Below, in pieces: positions 47,934 to 57,633 of a stretch of DNA of 64,000 bases. Every line of letters starts with the position of its first letter. Within the stretch, counting starts at the first letter, position 1. The position numbers and the translations under genes were made by a program. The notes under the pieces were generated by a model. That model had not been told where the DNA came from. It did no database searches and saw only the letters and a program-made list of their open reading frames with translations. The DNA is from Bacteroides faecis MAJ27 (GTDB lineage: Bacteria; Bacteroidota; Bacteroidia; Bacteroidales; Bacteroidaceae): the NCBI RefSeq assembly GCF_900106755.1, contig NZ_FNNN01000003.1, positions 248,001 to 312,000 of the forward strand, read 5' to 3'.

Positions 47934-49340
47934 TTAATACGCTTCCTTTTCTCCGTGGACAGCATTATATACGGTTTTATAGATTATATACAGGTCAAGC
48001 ATAAATGTCCAATGTTCAATATACCATATGTCACGACTCACACGACCTTCCATCTGCCAAAGTTCTTTTGTCTCGCCGCGATATCCGGTCACTTGTGCCC
48101 AACCGGTAATTCCGGGTTTCACAAAATGGCGGACCATGAACTTATTAATCACCTGTGCGTATTCTTCTGTATGCTTCAGCATATGAGGACGAGGGCCGAC
48201 AACGGACATATCTCCTTTCAGGACATTGATAAACTGAGGCAGTTCATCAATGCTCGTCTTACGGATAAACTCGCCAATACGTGTTTTACGAGGATCATTT
48301 GCTGTAGCCTGAAGAATATCACACTGCGCATTCACCTTCATAGAACGGAATTTATAGCACCAGAACTCACGTCCGTCTTCGCCGCTGCGTTTTTGTTTAA
48401 AGAAGATGGGGCCCGGCGAGCTAAGTTTGATAGCTATCCCTACGATTATATAAACTAAAGGAAAAATAGTACACAGGAATACCGATGAGGATATGATATC
48501 AAAGATGCGTTTTAAAACACGATTCTCACGAAGTTCCAATGGTTCGCGGCGGATAGATAACACGGGAACATTGCCCAGCAATTCAAAATACATCCTCCGT
48601 TTCAAATAGTTACGAACGTTGGGCACACTAAAAAAACGCACCAAGTGGTTCTCGCAATAATTAATGAGCGGAACAATCTCCGCACTTCGCACGGAAGGGA
48701 GACTGCAATAGAGTTGTGCTATCTTGCCTGCATTTTGTTCCAGATATTCAACAGCTTCTTTCGGTTGCCCCAAATATGCAACTTCTTCCGGATAGCAGCC
48801 GGAAGGAGAATCTTCAAAATATCCCATCACACGATAACCGGAAGTAGGATCGTCCGTCATTGAATGATAAAGTTCCTGCATATTCTCGTGACTGCCGACG
48901 AGTACAACCATACGGACATTTCCCCCTTTTTCACGATAAAGCTCCAAGAAATAACGAAATGCAAGACGGTAGCAAATTAAGATGACCAGCAAAGCTACAT
49001 AATACAATCCAAATAACCGTGAACGGAAAAATTCAAAATGAAAAAGTGACAAAAAGCAAATGGAAAACAAAACAAAAGGAACCATGTTGCGAAGCACACG
49101 GATCATGATCTGCTCCGGACGAACTACCGGATGATGCAAAATTACTCCTGACTGAATATTACATACCAAATAGCACAAACTCAACAGCACCATTCCCTGA
49201 TAAAGGGAAGAAGAAACTCCTGAATAGAACCGGGTTCCAAAAATTAGTTCAAATCCCCACAACAGCAAGTTCAATAAAAGAACATCTCCTAAAAGGACAA
49301 TGAATTTTAGGACTTTATTAAAACGTTGGACTTCCTGCAT
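47934..49340 (-). CDS. Initiating polyprenyl-phosphate glycosylphosphotransferase (WcaJ-like)
   Basis: A 468-residue membrane protein. Four N-terminal membrane helices, a CoA-binding_3-like domain (MVVLVGSHENMQELYHSMTD), a fifth hydrophobic segment (about 280-300) and the catalytic Bac_transf domain (KLSSPGPIFFKQKRSGEDGR, FRSMKVN, TSIDELPQFINVLKGDMSVV, VKPGITGWAQVTGYRG). It transfers a hexose-1-phosphate, probably glucose or galactose, from UDP-sugar to undecaprenyl phosphate, starting the repeat unit. Confidence 0.93.
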   Translation of the reverse strand: MQEVQRFNKVLKFIVLLGDVLLLNLLLWGFELIFGTRFYSGVSSSLYQGMVLLSLCYLVCNIQSGVILHHPVVRPEQIMIRVLRNMVPFVLFSICFLSLFHFEFFRSRLFGLYYVALLVILICYRLAFRYFLELYREKGGNVRMVVLVGSHENMQELYHSMTDDPTSGYRVMGYFEDSPSGCYPEEVAYLGQPKEAVEYLEQNAGKIAQLYCSLPSVRSAEIVPLINYCENHLVRFFSVPNVRNYLKRRMYFELLGNVPVLSIRREPLELRENRVLKRIFDIISSSVFLCTIFPLVYIIVGIAIKLSSPGPIFFKQKRSGEDGREFWCYKFRSMKVNAQCDILQATANDPRKTRIGEFIRKTSIDELPQFINVLKGDMSVVGPRPHMLKHTEEYAQVINKFMVRHFVKPGITGWAQVTGYRGETKELWQMEGRVSRDIWYIEHWTFMLDLYIIYKTVYNAVHGEKEAY

Positions 49341-49408
49341 AAATTATTCATTTATATATTGACTAATGATATTTTAGATTTTACACCTGCATATTAGACA
49401 GTAAACGT

Positions 49409-50539
49409 TTAGGAATTCCGTTCATATCCATCCACTGAATTTATTTGAGCTAAATAGAAACTCTGCATTCTTAATGCTTCACTCTTAGAGTCAAAACCAT
49501 TTATCTTCACTTCAGCTGCATAACTCCTGCGTTTAGGCATATAATCTTCAACCACTTTAACTATTTTATCAGCCCATATAACCGGAGATTCTTCTAATCC
49601 AATGTAATGTGCAAGTTCGGATGCCGTTGTCTCCTCAGTGATATTCTTAGAAAAAAAAATAGGAAGTCCTGCACATTGTGCCTCTATCCCTACAACAGGC
49701 ATTCCTTCATATAAACTGGGCAATAAGAAAGTATCAAAAGCATTATAAAACTGGTTTATATCATCCCTGCGCCCTAAATTCATAACTCTGTCAGTAATCC
49801 CATAACTCTGAATCCGATCATGCATTTCATTCTCCAACTCTCCAAATCCGATCATTACCAGAGTTGCATTTTCCTGTTTTTTTGTAATTTCATTGAAAAT
49901 ATCTATTAGGAATAATGGATTTTTCTGTGGAACATATCTACCAATAAACCCATATATCACTTTATTTTCCCAGCCAAACTTCTTTCGGGTACTTTCTCTA
50001 AGTTTGTCATCAAAAGCATTAGTATCTGCATTAATCACTGTCTTAAATATACTTACCTCTCCTTTATCATAAGTCTTCTTACCAAATTGCCAAATGCCAC
50101 AATCTATAGAATTAGCCATATAACAATTTGCAAACCAATGAGAAAAAGGACGTAAGGCATACTTTATGAGTGTTTTCTTTTCATTTTTATCACCTTTCGA
50201 TATACTTTCGGATATCCTCACTTTAACTCCGGCTATTCTACCCAAAAACATAGGAAATATATTGAGCGTATTATCAAAAGCATGCATCACTTCATACTTA
50301 TTCTCCTTCAGAATCTTATATGTATCCTTCAAATGTGTAATAAGATTCTTATATGGTGCCACCTTATATACTCTCCCACCCAAAGCTTTGATTTCTTCTT
50401 CGGGAATACCATTTGAATCTGAATCGCAGATAAAATCATATTGCACTTTTGTACGATCTATATGACGATAGTATTCCATTATTAGATTACGTTTACCGCC
50501 CGAGTGCAATACACCGGCTATTACAGCTATCCTTAACAT
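49409..50539 (-). CDS. Glycosyltransferase, GT4-type
   Basis: A 376-residue GT-B enzyme. The N-terminus VIAGVLHSGGKRNLIMEYYR is of the capsule GT4 type. The C-terminal donor-binding half has YGFIGRYVPQKNPLFLIDIF and LPSLYEGMPVVGIEAQCAGL, where the E of EGMP binds the nucleotide sugar. It would add one sugar to the lipid-linked repeat unit; donor and linkage are unknown. It ends 68 bp before the WcaJ-like gene. Confidence 0.9.
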   Translation of the reverse strand: MLRIAVIAGVLHSGGKRNLIMEYYRHIDRTKVQYDFICDSDSNGIPEEEIKALGGRVYKVAPYKNLITHLKDTYKILKENKYEVMHAFDNTLNIFPMFLGRIAGVKVRISESISKGDKNEKKTLIKYALRPFSHWFANCYMANSIDCGIWQFGKKTYDKGEVSIFKTVINADTNAFDDKLRESTRKKFGWENKVIYGFIGRYVPQKNPLFLIDIFNEITKKQENATLVMIGFGELENEMHDRIQSYGITDRVMNLGRRDDINQFYNAFDTFLLPSLYEGMPVVGIEAQCAGLPIFFSKNITEETTASELAHYIGLEESPVIWADKIVKVVEDYMPKRRSYAAEVKINGFDSKSEALRMQSFYLAQINSVDGYERNS

Positions 50540-50543
50540 AGTA

Positions 50544-51467
50544 TTATATCTTTATTGATTCATGATAGAATGAAGAAATACCATCCAACATTGGCGTCAA
50601 AGTCACATCTACAAACTGTTTCATTTTTTCTATATCAAGAACCATATTGGAAACATCTACAGGACGCGCATTTTTATACTCAATTTTAAAATCTGCCTTT
50701 GAAATGATTTTCAAAAAGGCAAGTACATCATTCACAGAAAACCCTCTCCCACTTCCCAAATTGATTGTTTCATTACAAACATCCTTATTTATCAGTTGAT
50801 AAAAGATATTAGCGAGATCTTCTATATAGATATAGTCACGAATGGCAGAACCATCTCCCCACACTTCTACAGGTTTATTTTCTATAATTTTACCTATAGC
50901 CACTGCTACTAATCCTTGTTTTCCATACAGATTTTGCCCATGACCATAAGGATTGGAAGGTCTCACAATGAGAAATTTTAGCTTCTGAGTTCTATTCTTA
51001 AACAAAATACTATTTTCCATCATTTGCTTTGACCATCCATAATAGGATATTGGTTCCATGCTATCTGTTTCTACAAATGGTTGAAATGTTGTTCTGTTAC
51101 CATAAATTGTCCCTCCCGAGGAAAAATAGACAAACTTAATGTCTTCATTAGCACAGAATTCCATCAGTTCAATAGAAGGAAATATAACATTCTTAAATTC
51201 ACCGATATAGTCATCATAGGTACTGCCGGGAATCAATGTTGACACTAAATGCACCACCACTTCTATCTTATTGGTCAAAAGAATATTCTTCACTTCATTT
51301 ATATTGCTCAAAGAACTTCTAAAGACTGTCAAATTATAATCTTTAAGTCTTGATATATCAGCAAACTCTGGTTCCAAAATAAATACTGAATGCTTTTCAT
51401 CAGAAATAAAACGCTTCACCAAACTAGATCCTATAAAACCTGCTCCCCCGATAAATAATATATTCAT
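50544..51467 (-). CDS. NAD-dependent sugar epimerase/dehydratase
   Basis: A 307-residue extended SDR enzyme. The cofactor-binding GGAGFIGSSLVKRF is at the N-terminus, with YFSSGGTIYG and catalytic YYGWSK at about residue 140. It resembles UDP-glucose 4-epimerase-type enzymes (VWGDGSAIRDYIYIEDLANI, NLGSGRGFSVNDVL). It makes a nucleotide-sugar precursor; its exact product is unknown. Only 4 bp separate it from the downstream glycosyltransferase. Confidence 0.9.
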   Translation of the reverse strand: MNILFIGGAGFIGSSLVKRFISDEKHSVFILEPEFADISRLKDYNLTVFRSSLSNINEVKNILLTNKIEVVVHLVSTLIPGSTYDDYIGEFKNVIFPSIELMEFCANEDIKFVYFSSGGTIYGNRTTFQPFVETDSMEPISYYGWSKQMMENSILFKNRTQKLKFLIVRPSNPYGHGQNLYGKQGLVAVAIGKIIENKPVEVWGDGSAIRDYIYIEDLANIFYQLINKDVCNETINLGSGRGFSVNDVLAFLKIISKADFKIEYKNARPVDVSNMVLDIEKMKQFVDVTLTPMLDGISSFYHESIKI

Positions 51468-51503
51468 AAAATTGTATTTTTATTCTCCAAGTCTTTGCTG
51501 TAG

Positions 51504-52715
51504 CTATCTTTTAATTTCCCGATTCCCATTAATCGCTTTGAATATTTTTTTTATATATTTATACAATCCCAAGCGAGCAGTCCACAGGCGAGCTTGCTTT
51601 TCCAAACGATGTCGTAAGGTTACAGGAAAATATTTATGGAAACAAACTTCTGCATCCAGCAGATTTAAATCGACAAAAAAGGCTTCACGTTTAGGATTCA
51701 TGCTAACGGAATGAAACATTTCTTTCACTCCTTCTACAGCCTTGTTTGAATTTATTTCCAGTACTTTCAACTGAGAACTGGATTCTTTCAATATAATATT
51801 GGCTAAATCTGAATGAGCTAAGATACGAGTTACCCCTTTGTCATTATCCAATTCCTTACTGAACTTGTCAACATCGAAACAATCCCATATTGTAAAATCT
51901 GTATTACGATAACGTTTTTTAAATGCACATTGATAACAACTAGGACGAACACTCATGTTAGCAAAAAAAGCACGCATCATAATATCTGTATCAATTCCCT
52001 CATGATACTCTATAGAATCATTACATCCAATAATAGACATAGTTGAATATTTATATCCATAATATTTATCTCTAAACAATATATTCGTAAATTCAGATCC
52101 TATTTTCTTTTTTTGTGCTTCCAAATATTTTCGATAAACTAATGGAGATGGACAAGCATGACAGACTACGTCTACCGTAACCAAATTCTCATATGGCTTT
52201 CTCAAAAAAGAAAACAATCCCTCCAACTGGCAAGGAGTACCACTGAATAAAACACACTTTCCTTCCATAAGAAACTGTTTCGCTTCCTTGTATGTGTTAC
52301 CTATTCTGCTCTGTACATATTTGCTATTACGAAACATTCTCAAATCTTCATAACAATTAGCCCACTGATGCACCACCTCAAAATCAGTGCTGAAACCTGC
52401 ACCACAAACAACACCTCCTCTATCAAGCACCCATCTAGCAATAGCCGTAAATGCGCCGCCAGAAGTACTTTCACGTAATACCTGCTCATTTTTATGCTGT
52501 ACCAAGTATGCCCTTTGTTCCTTCTCAACATCTGGTTGTACATGAATCACAGGGCAAACGACCTCACATAATCCACACTCTATACATGTATTCTCATCTG
52601 CAGCCGGATAAAGAAAACCTTCATCGTCTTCACACATGGTTATGCAATGCTTCGGACATACAGACGCACAGGCTGAACAGCCACAACACGAGCACTTATC
52701 TTTAATAGTTATCAT
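51504..52715 (-). CDS. Fe-S protein with F420-hydrogenase/dehydrogenase beta-subunit domain
   Basis: A 403-residue protein. Two [4Fe-4S] ferredoxin motifs (CSCCGCSACASVCPKHCI and CIECGLCEVVCP, residues 8-55) precede FrhB-like N- and C-terminal domains (STSGGAFTAIARWVLDRGG, VLFSGTPCQLEGLFSFL, FGxx-free FADMSVRP-type cysteine block near YQCAFKKRYRNTDFTIWD). In capsule loci this family regularly lies beside a pyruvyltransferase, as here (14-bp overlap). A redox or flavin-dependent role in polysaccharide decoration is suspected but unproven. Confidence 0.88.
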   Translation of the reverse strand: MITIKDKCSCCGCSACASVCPKHCITMCEDDEGFLYPAADENTCIECGLCEVVCPVIHVQPDVEKEQRAYLVQHKNEQVLRESTSGGAFTAIARWVLDRGGVVCGAGFSTDFEVVHQWANCYEDLRMFRNSKYVQSRIGNTYKEAKQFLMEGKCVLFSGTPCQLEGLFSFLRKPYENLVTVDVVCHACPSPLVYRKYLEAQKKKIGSEFTNILFRDKYYGYKYSTMSIIGCNDSIEYHEGIDTDIMMRAFFANMSVRPSCYQCAFKKRYRNTDFTIWDCFDVDKFSKELDNDKGVTRILAHSDLANIILKESSSQLKVLEINSNKAVEGVKEMFHSVSMNPKREAFFVDLNLLDAEVCFHKYFPVTLRHRLEKQARLWTARLGLYKYIKKIFKAINGNREIKR

Positions 52716-53901
52716 AATTTATACCCGATTGGAACAAAGCCTCTTTTATATATTGTTTGGTGAATTCTCTTAATGTTTCTAATTTTCTATGTATCTTTAT
52801 ATAATCAATCTGCATTAACATACACTTCTCCACGTCTTCATCCGCTTTTAAAAGTCTTTCCTCTAATCCTACCAACGAAAGCAATGAGTACAAACGACCA
52901 TTTGTAGAAACAATGCCATCATTATTATACCGCCTGAAAGTAAAGAACCGTTTCCCATACAACAAAGAAAATACAGACGAATGAAACGAATCTGTAAACA
53001 CATACTCCGCATCCCGAATCAACTGTACGAACTCTGCAGGACCGACATTATAGGGAGTATAATCTGGAAATCCTACATCGCTTTTTATATACTCATCGCA
53101 ATGCTGTAGCTGCACAATCTTATAACCAGTTTTCTCCTTGAAACGTTTCACAAAATCCCGCTGCTCTGGATTGTTGCCGAGAAAATAACAAAACAGATAG
53201 GGCTCCTTAACAAAATGTTCCTTCTTTGTGATACCATCCCATTCTTCGGCGGCGAAAAGGATAGTCGGATCACAAACCACAGGGATTTCTCTTCCCGTAA
53301 GTTCTTTCACTATTTTCTGTCCGCTTAATTCACGTACGGAGCAAAAATCCAGCCGCTTCAGAAATTTCGCAGCTTTCTGCGCCTGTCGTTTAGGAAGTCT
53401 TGCTATACCAAAACTAGTAGCTAAAGCTATCTTAGGCACATTGTCAGGAACAAAATTCAACGTATAGTAATTAGCCTCAATATTTGAAGGTAACCACAAC
53501 TGGTCACTGCCTACTATAAAAGCCGCATATTCGTGCGCAGCATTGGCAAGCTCTTGCTTCGAGTTGTAAACCTCAGAAATATGGAATTTAGTTTGGCTGA
53601 AGCTCTTGAACATTTCTTTACGTAAAGCCATGCTATCCCGATATTCCTTCCCCTTAGTATAGATAGCTGTCATTTTTTTCACCGTTGCCCACTTATCTTT
53701 TACTGTATTAATATCCCATATTCTGCTCAAGAAATAACGATATTTCGCTTTATTAATCTCACTTTGCAACCCATCTATGCAGATTGTTACATTTTCTACT
53801 TTCATCTTATCAAATAGTAACTGGGTAGCATATGCCTGCAACTGACTCCCATAATTGGGTTGAAAATAGCAAGTGACAAGAGCTAGTTTTTTATTAGTCA
53901 T
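52702..53901 (-). CDS. Polysaccharide pyruvyl transferase family protein (first copy)
   Basis: A 399-residue protein of the PS_pyruv_trans/CsaB family. It begins LALVTCYFQPNYGSQLQAYA, with FIVGSDQLWLPS and VFTDSFHSSVFSLLYGKRFF near residues 130 and 300. Members transfer pyruvate from PEP to a sugar as a ketal, giving an acidic capsule. Its 3' end overlaps the Fe-S gene by 14 bp, indicating coupled translation and joint function. Confidence 0.9.
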   Translation of the reverse strand: MTNKKLALVTCYFQPNYGSQLQAYATQLLFDKMKVENVTICIDGLQSEINKAKYRYFLSRIWDINTVKDKWATVKKMTAIYTKGKEYRDSMALRKEMFKSFSQTKFHISEVYNSKQELANAAHEYAAFIVGSDQLWLPSNIEANYYTLNFVPDNVPKIALATSFGIARLPKRQAQKAAKFLKRLDFCSVRELSGQKIVKELTGREIPVVCDPTILFAAEEWDGITKKEHFVKEPYLFCYFLGNNPEQRDFVKRFKEKTGYKIVQLQHCDEYIKSDVGFPDYTPYNVGPAEFVQLIRDAEYVFTDSFHSSVFSLLYGKRFFTFRRYNNDGIVSTNGRLYSLLSLVGLEERLLKADEDVEKCMLMQIDYIKIHRKLETLREFTKQYIKEALFQSGINYDNY

Positions 53902-53910
53902 ACTGATATA

Positions 53911-54969
53911 TCAATAATTATATTTTCCTTTTTTTAGACAATATTGTTTTAACCAGCCAATAAATGGAAGCATAATATATATATGTAGTCTAATAAAAGT
54001 TAGTGTCAATTTACGTTGTTTATCCATTCCTGTAGTAGTGCATTTAGCAATAGATGTCGAGAATAAATCGTTCTCTTTAATAACCTTTGCAAACTTGTTT
54101 ATCTTCTTAAACACAGAATCCTTATTATCAGGATGGAAGTAAGTACTCATTGCTATAGCTATAACCACATAAGCCACTCTTTGGTATAACGGTTCGATAA
54201 ATACTTTTTTGTCTGGAAATGTTTCAATATTTTCCTGAATTACATGAAAGCAGTCTACCAAATATCCAGTATTTTTTTCATCAACCTTCTTAGATATTGA
54301 GTTAGGATTATATCTATAATGATTAAAATATTCATTAACAAAAAGAACTTTCTTTGCATGATAAAATGAACGTAAAGAGAACTCTAGTCCTTCGGCTCCT
54401 TGTTTCAGACGATCATTATGTCTTATCCCATTCCTTTTCGCATAATCTGCTCGTATCAGTTTACAGTAAGCTGTTGCAATACCACTTTTGTAGATAAGAG
54501 TATGTCTGGCTAAATCATGGCACTCATCATCTATGTAAATATGCTCTTGCTCCGAACATATCCATTCCCATTTTCCTTTAATGGAGATATCACCTAACTC
54601 CTGAATACATTTCCAAAATACTATATCCACATCCGTATGCCTAGAAAGATAGAACATCAATTTCTCACAAGTATTTATGTCTATCCAGTCATCACCATCT
54701 AAATACATATGCCAATCACCTATTGCTGCATCATATCCAGCATTGCGTGCTGACACAAGTCCGCCATTCTCTTTATGAATTACTTTAATTCGTTTATCTT
54801 TGTTTGCATATTCATCGCATATTTGCGGAGTAAAGTCTTTAGAACCATCGTTTACCAGTAGTAGTTCCCAATCCTGGTAAGTTTGATTTAGAATACATTC
54901 AATGGTTTCATTAAGGAATTCTTCAACATTATAACAGGGAACAATTATTGAAATAGAAGGTTTGTTCAT
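53911..54969 (-). CDS. Glycosyltransferase family 2
   Basis: About 352 residues from MNKPSISIIVPCYN (54969); a 13-codon upstream extension is less likely. GT-A fold with ISIIVPCYNVEEFLNETIEC, LLLVNDGSKD and the DxD-type YLDGDDWID. The C-terminal part is hydrophobic near IYIMLPFIGWLKQ. It transfers one sugar to the repeat unit at the cytoplasmic face. 9 bp separate it from the downstream pyruvyltransferase. Confidence 0.9.
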   Translation of the reverse strand: MNKPSISIIVPCYNVEEFLNETIECILNQTYQDWELLLVNDGSKDFTPQICDEYANKDKRIKVIHKENGGLVSARNAGYDAAIGDWHMYLDGDDWIDINTCEKLMFYLSRHTDVDIVFWKCIQELGDISIKGKWEWICSEQEHIYIDDECHDLARHTLIYKSGIATAYCKLIRADYAKRNGIRHNDRLKQGAEGLEFSLRSFYHAKKVLFVNEYFNHYRYNPNSISKKVDEKNTGYLVDCFHVIQENIETFPDKKVFIEPLYQRVAYVVIAIAMSTYFHPDNKDSVFKKINKFAKVIKENDLFSTSIAKCTTTGMDKQRKLTLTFIRLHIYIMLPFIGWLKQYCLKKGKYNY

Positions 54970-55026
54970 TCTTATTGGAATAAAATTACAACTAACATAA
55001 AACTTCACATAAGACGTATATTCCGA

Positions 55027-56034
55027 CTATTTTAAAGATATAGCCTCCTGAATATATTTATCAAGCAATTGACAGCAGGCCTTTTCACTATAGTTTTCAT
55101 TCATATAGTACATCAGTTCTGGTTGAGCATAACCTCTATTCATTGCAGTCATTATAGCTTCACCTATTTCATCAACATTCATAGGATTCACCAATATTGC
55201 CCGCCCCCCATAATATTCTTTAGGGGCACCATAGTTAGTTAATACTATTTCACATCCATATGCTGCTGCTTCTAATGCTACCATTCCAACCCCCTCTTGA
55301 AGTGACGGCAAAGCAAAAACTTTAGCATGCTTATATAAATTCCATAACTCCTTCTCAGATACTTCACCAACATATTCTATATTTTCTGCATCACCTATTA
55401 AAGTTTCAAGCCAATTCTTTTCTAATACTCCGTGAAGATAACCTGCTAATTTCAAATTAAAACCATACTTCTTTGCAGCTTCAATAAGACGAGGAACATT
55501 TTTATTAGTTGAAGCCAATCGACTAGCATGAAAACAGAAATTTTCTTTAAGCGGCATCTCTTCTATAGGCGGAATACGAAAATGTAATGGAACTTTTTTA
55601 ATTATCTTTTGTGAACGTTCTAAACAGTAATTAGTATAGTGACGTTCTTCTTCAGAACGAACTAACCAAAGTTTAAACCAGTCTTTAGACAACCATAAGT
55701 CATGAAAACGAGATGTCAATCCTAAATATTTCTGATTTCCCCACCACTTACAATAAAACTTATAACGCCAAGCTGGTATGCTAGGGTCAATAATAGGAGC
55801 CATAACCAAGTTGGCGTTATTTTTAAACAAGTCCTTAATCAAGATCCTTAATCCCAATGAAAAACTGACTACAATAATCGCATCAAAACTTTTCCATTCA
55901 TTTTTATCCCAGAAGTTTATTAACAAGACCTCATGCCCCAATTTTCTTAATCCCTCTGCCCACATTTTACATTGTACCATTACACCACTATTATTTGTAA
56001 GAGCATATGTTGGTTGTATTATTCCATATTTCAT
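55027..56034 (-). CDS. Glycosyltransferase, GT1/GT4-type
   Basis: About 335 residues from ATG 56034 (MKYGIIQPTYALTNNSGVMV). GT-B fold; the acceptor half is short, and the donor half has FHASRLASTNKNVPRLIEAA and LPSLQEGVGMVALEAAAYGC, containing the nucleotide-sugar-binding glutamate. Sugar specificity is unknown. It lies 22 bp after wzy. Confidence 0.87.
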   Translation of the reverse strand: MKYGIIQPTYALTNNSGVMVQCKMWAEGLRKLGHEVLLINFWDKNEWKSFDAIIVVSFSLGLRILIKDLFKNNANLVMAPIIDPSIPAWRYKFYCKWWGNQKYLGLTSRFHDLWLSKDWFKLWLVRSEEERHYTNYCLERSQKIIKKVPLHFRIPPIEEMPLKENFCFHASRLASTNKNVPRLIEAAKKYGFNLKLAGYLHGVLEKNWLETLIGDAENIEYVGEVSEKELWNLYKHAKVFALPSLQEGVGMVALEAAAYGCEIVLTNYGAPKEYYGGRAILVNPMNVDEIGEAIMTAMNRGYAQPELMYYMNENYSEKACCQLLDKYIQEAISLK

Positions 56035-56056
56035 TTTACAATGCATTTATCACAAC

Positions 56057-57604
56057 TTATTTTTGTCTAATTATTAAACGAATTACACCAAACAATATTA
56101 CATACAATAAAATATCCTGCATTCCATTTCTAAGTATGAGATTCAAACTTTTAAAGATGCCTGTAGAATTATTAAAATAGGTCATATATTTCAACAAAGC
56201 TATTATAATGGGAATAGGAATAATAAATTGTAACTTCGTAGAAACCAATGAAGAAAAAAAGTAGAAAACTAAAACGTATATAAAGAACGCGAAAATATAA
56301 TAAGAATATCCCATCCAATAAAGCCCTATACCTGAATCGCCTGCGACACGAAACCCTTTATACATATTCTTGAGACCAAGCCCTTCTGTAGAGAGTAAAT
56401 CACCAGGTGTGTAGTTGCTATCAAATTTATTAGTTGTATACCCGAAAATATCCAAAATAGGCGTAGGTATTTGAAACATGAGGAAATTTTCAGCATATCT
56501 GTGCATCTTTGAATTGTCATACCCTAATTTAGTGGCATAATCCAATGTCAAGTCTTGAGTACGAAGATTACATATTCTGTCCAATAAAATATTGTCTACA
56601 TAATATTCACTCCAAGCATAGAAATTATCTCCTCCATTATCAGAATTAGACAAAGATGCCATGTTATAAGCATTATGCAATTTCTCTTTATCAGAATACA
56701 ACTTCCAAATATTGGTAAATGTTTCCCCTGCTTTGCTTGAATAAGCTGATTGCCTATTCAATATCATAGCCGTAGCCAAGTCTGCAACAGGCCCTGTCAC
56801 CAAATATAATCCAATAATTATCAGAATATTTGTTTTTGTCTTAAATAATTTTTTGTTTTCAAGTAAAACGACCAAGAAAGCCATAAGCCCCCATGAGACT
56901 ATGCCGGTAAACATCAATGTTCTTTTAGTAGTAACAATTGCTAAAAAAATGATAAAAGAAAAGTAGACAATCAATGAAGTACGAGGAATCGCGGTATTCT
57001 TCCGACCATAATATTTGGGAAAAAGCATAGCGATTGGAAGTATTGCAAACTTAGTCATTTGATTCATAATTTGTCCCCAAGCACCTTTATTCTCTGCGTC
57101 CATCATATCAGTCCCTTGAATAGTTATATTGTATAGTAAGGCAAAAATGCCCGCACCGGCCATAGCCCATATTTGAGCTTCTGTAGGAACTTTAAAATAT
57201 CCAAGTTTTTTCCATATACCTAAAAGCCACCCTTCTTTATATATCCGTCGACAAGTATGAAACGCCAATACAATAGTTGTCACATTCAGCATTAAATTGA
57301 AAAACGTAATATAGGGTACATTAAAACGGAAAGTTATAGGTTTACCTTCTATCAATGTTACGCCTAATGGTAAAGCAAAAAAGCAAATTCCATAAAAGAA
57401 AATCGCAACAAAAGGTATAAAATAATGATATAAAAAATCTACTTTCAATACTGTCCGACTTATAAATAGCCACCCATATAGTAGTACCACACAACCAAAC
57501 AGATTTTCAAGAGCAGGAAAAGCTATGCATTCTATAACTATGCAAAATAGCATATATATAGTAATAGCTTTCTTTATGATTCTAAGAGTATTGTAACTTT
57601 TCAT
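56057..57604 (-). CDS. wzy: O-antigen/capsule repeat-unit polymerase (Wzy-like)
   Basis: A 515-residue integral membrane protein with about 11-12 hydrophobic segments and one large loop (about 300-400) with FYAWSEYYVDNILLDRIC, as in O-antigen polymerases. Sequence conservation in this family is very low. The call rests on topology and position between glycosyltransferase and pyruvyltransferase genes, with wzx in the same operon. It polymerises lipid-linked repeat units in the periplasm. Very AT-rich. Confidence 0.8.
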   Translation of the reverse strand: MKSYNTLRIIKKAITIYMLFCIVIECIAFPALENLFGCVVLLYGWLFISRTVLKVDFLYHYFIPFVAIFFYGICFFALPLGVTLIEGKPITFRFNVPYITFFNLMLNVTTIVLAFHTCRRIYKEGWLLGIWKKLGYFKVPTEAQIWAMAGAGIFALLYNITIQGTDMMDAENKGAWGQIMNQMTKFAILPIAMLFPKYYGRKNTAIPRTSLIVYFSFIIFLAIVTTKRTLMFTGIVSWGLMAFLVVLLENKKLFKTKTNILIIIGLYLVTGPVADLATAMILNRQSAYSSKAGETFTNIWKLYSDKEKLHNAYNMASLSNSDNGGDNFYAWSEYYVDNILLDRICNLRTQDLTLDYATKLGYDNSKMHRYAENFLMFQIPTPILDIFGYTTNKFDSNYTPGDLLSTEGLGLKNMYKGFRVAGDSGIGLYWMGYSYYIFAFFIYVLVFYFFSSLVSTKLQFIIPIPIIIALLKYMTYFNNSTGIFKSLNLILRNGMQDILLYVILFGVIRLIIRQK

Positions 57605-57633
57605 TCTTAATATTCAAAAGATTTTGAATATAC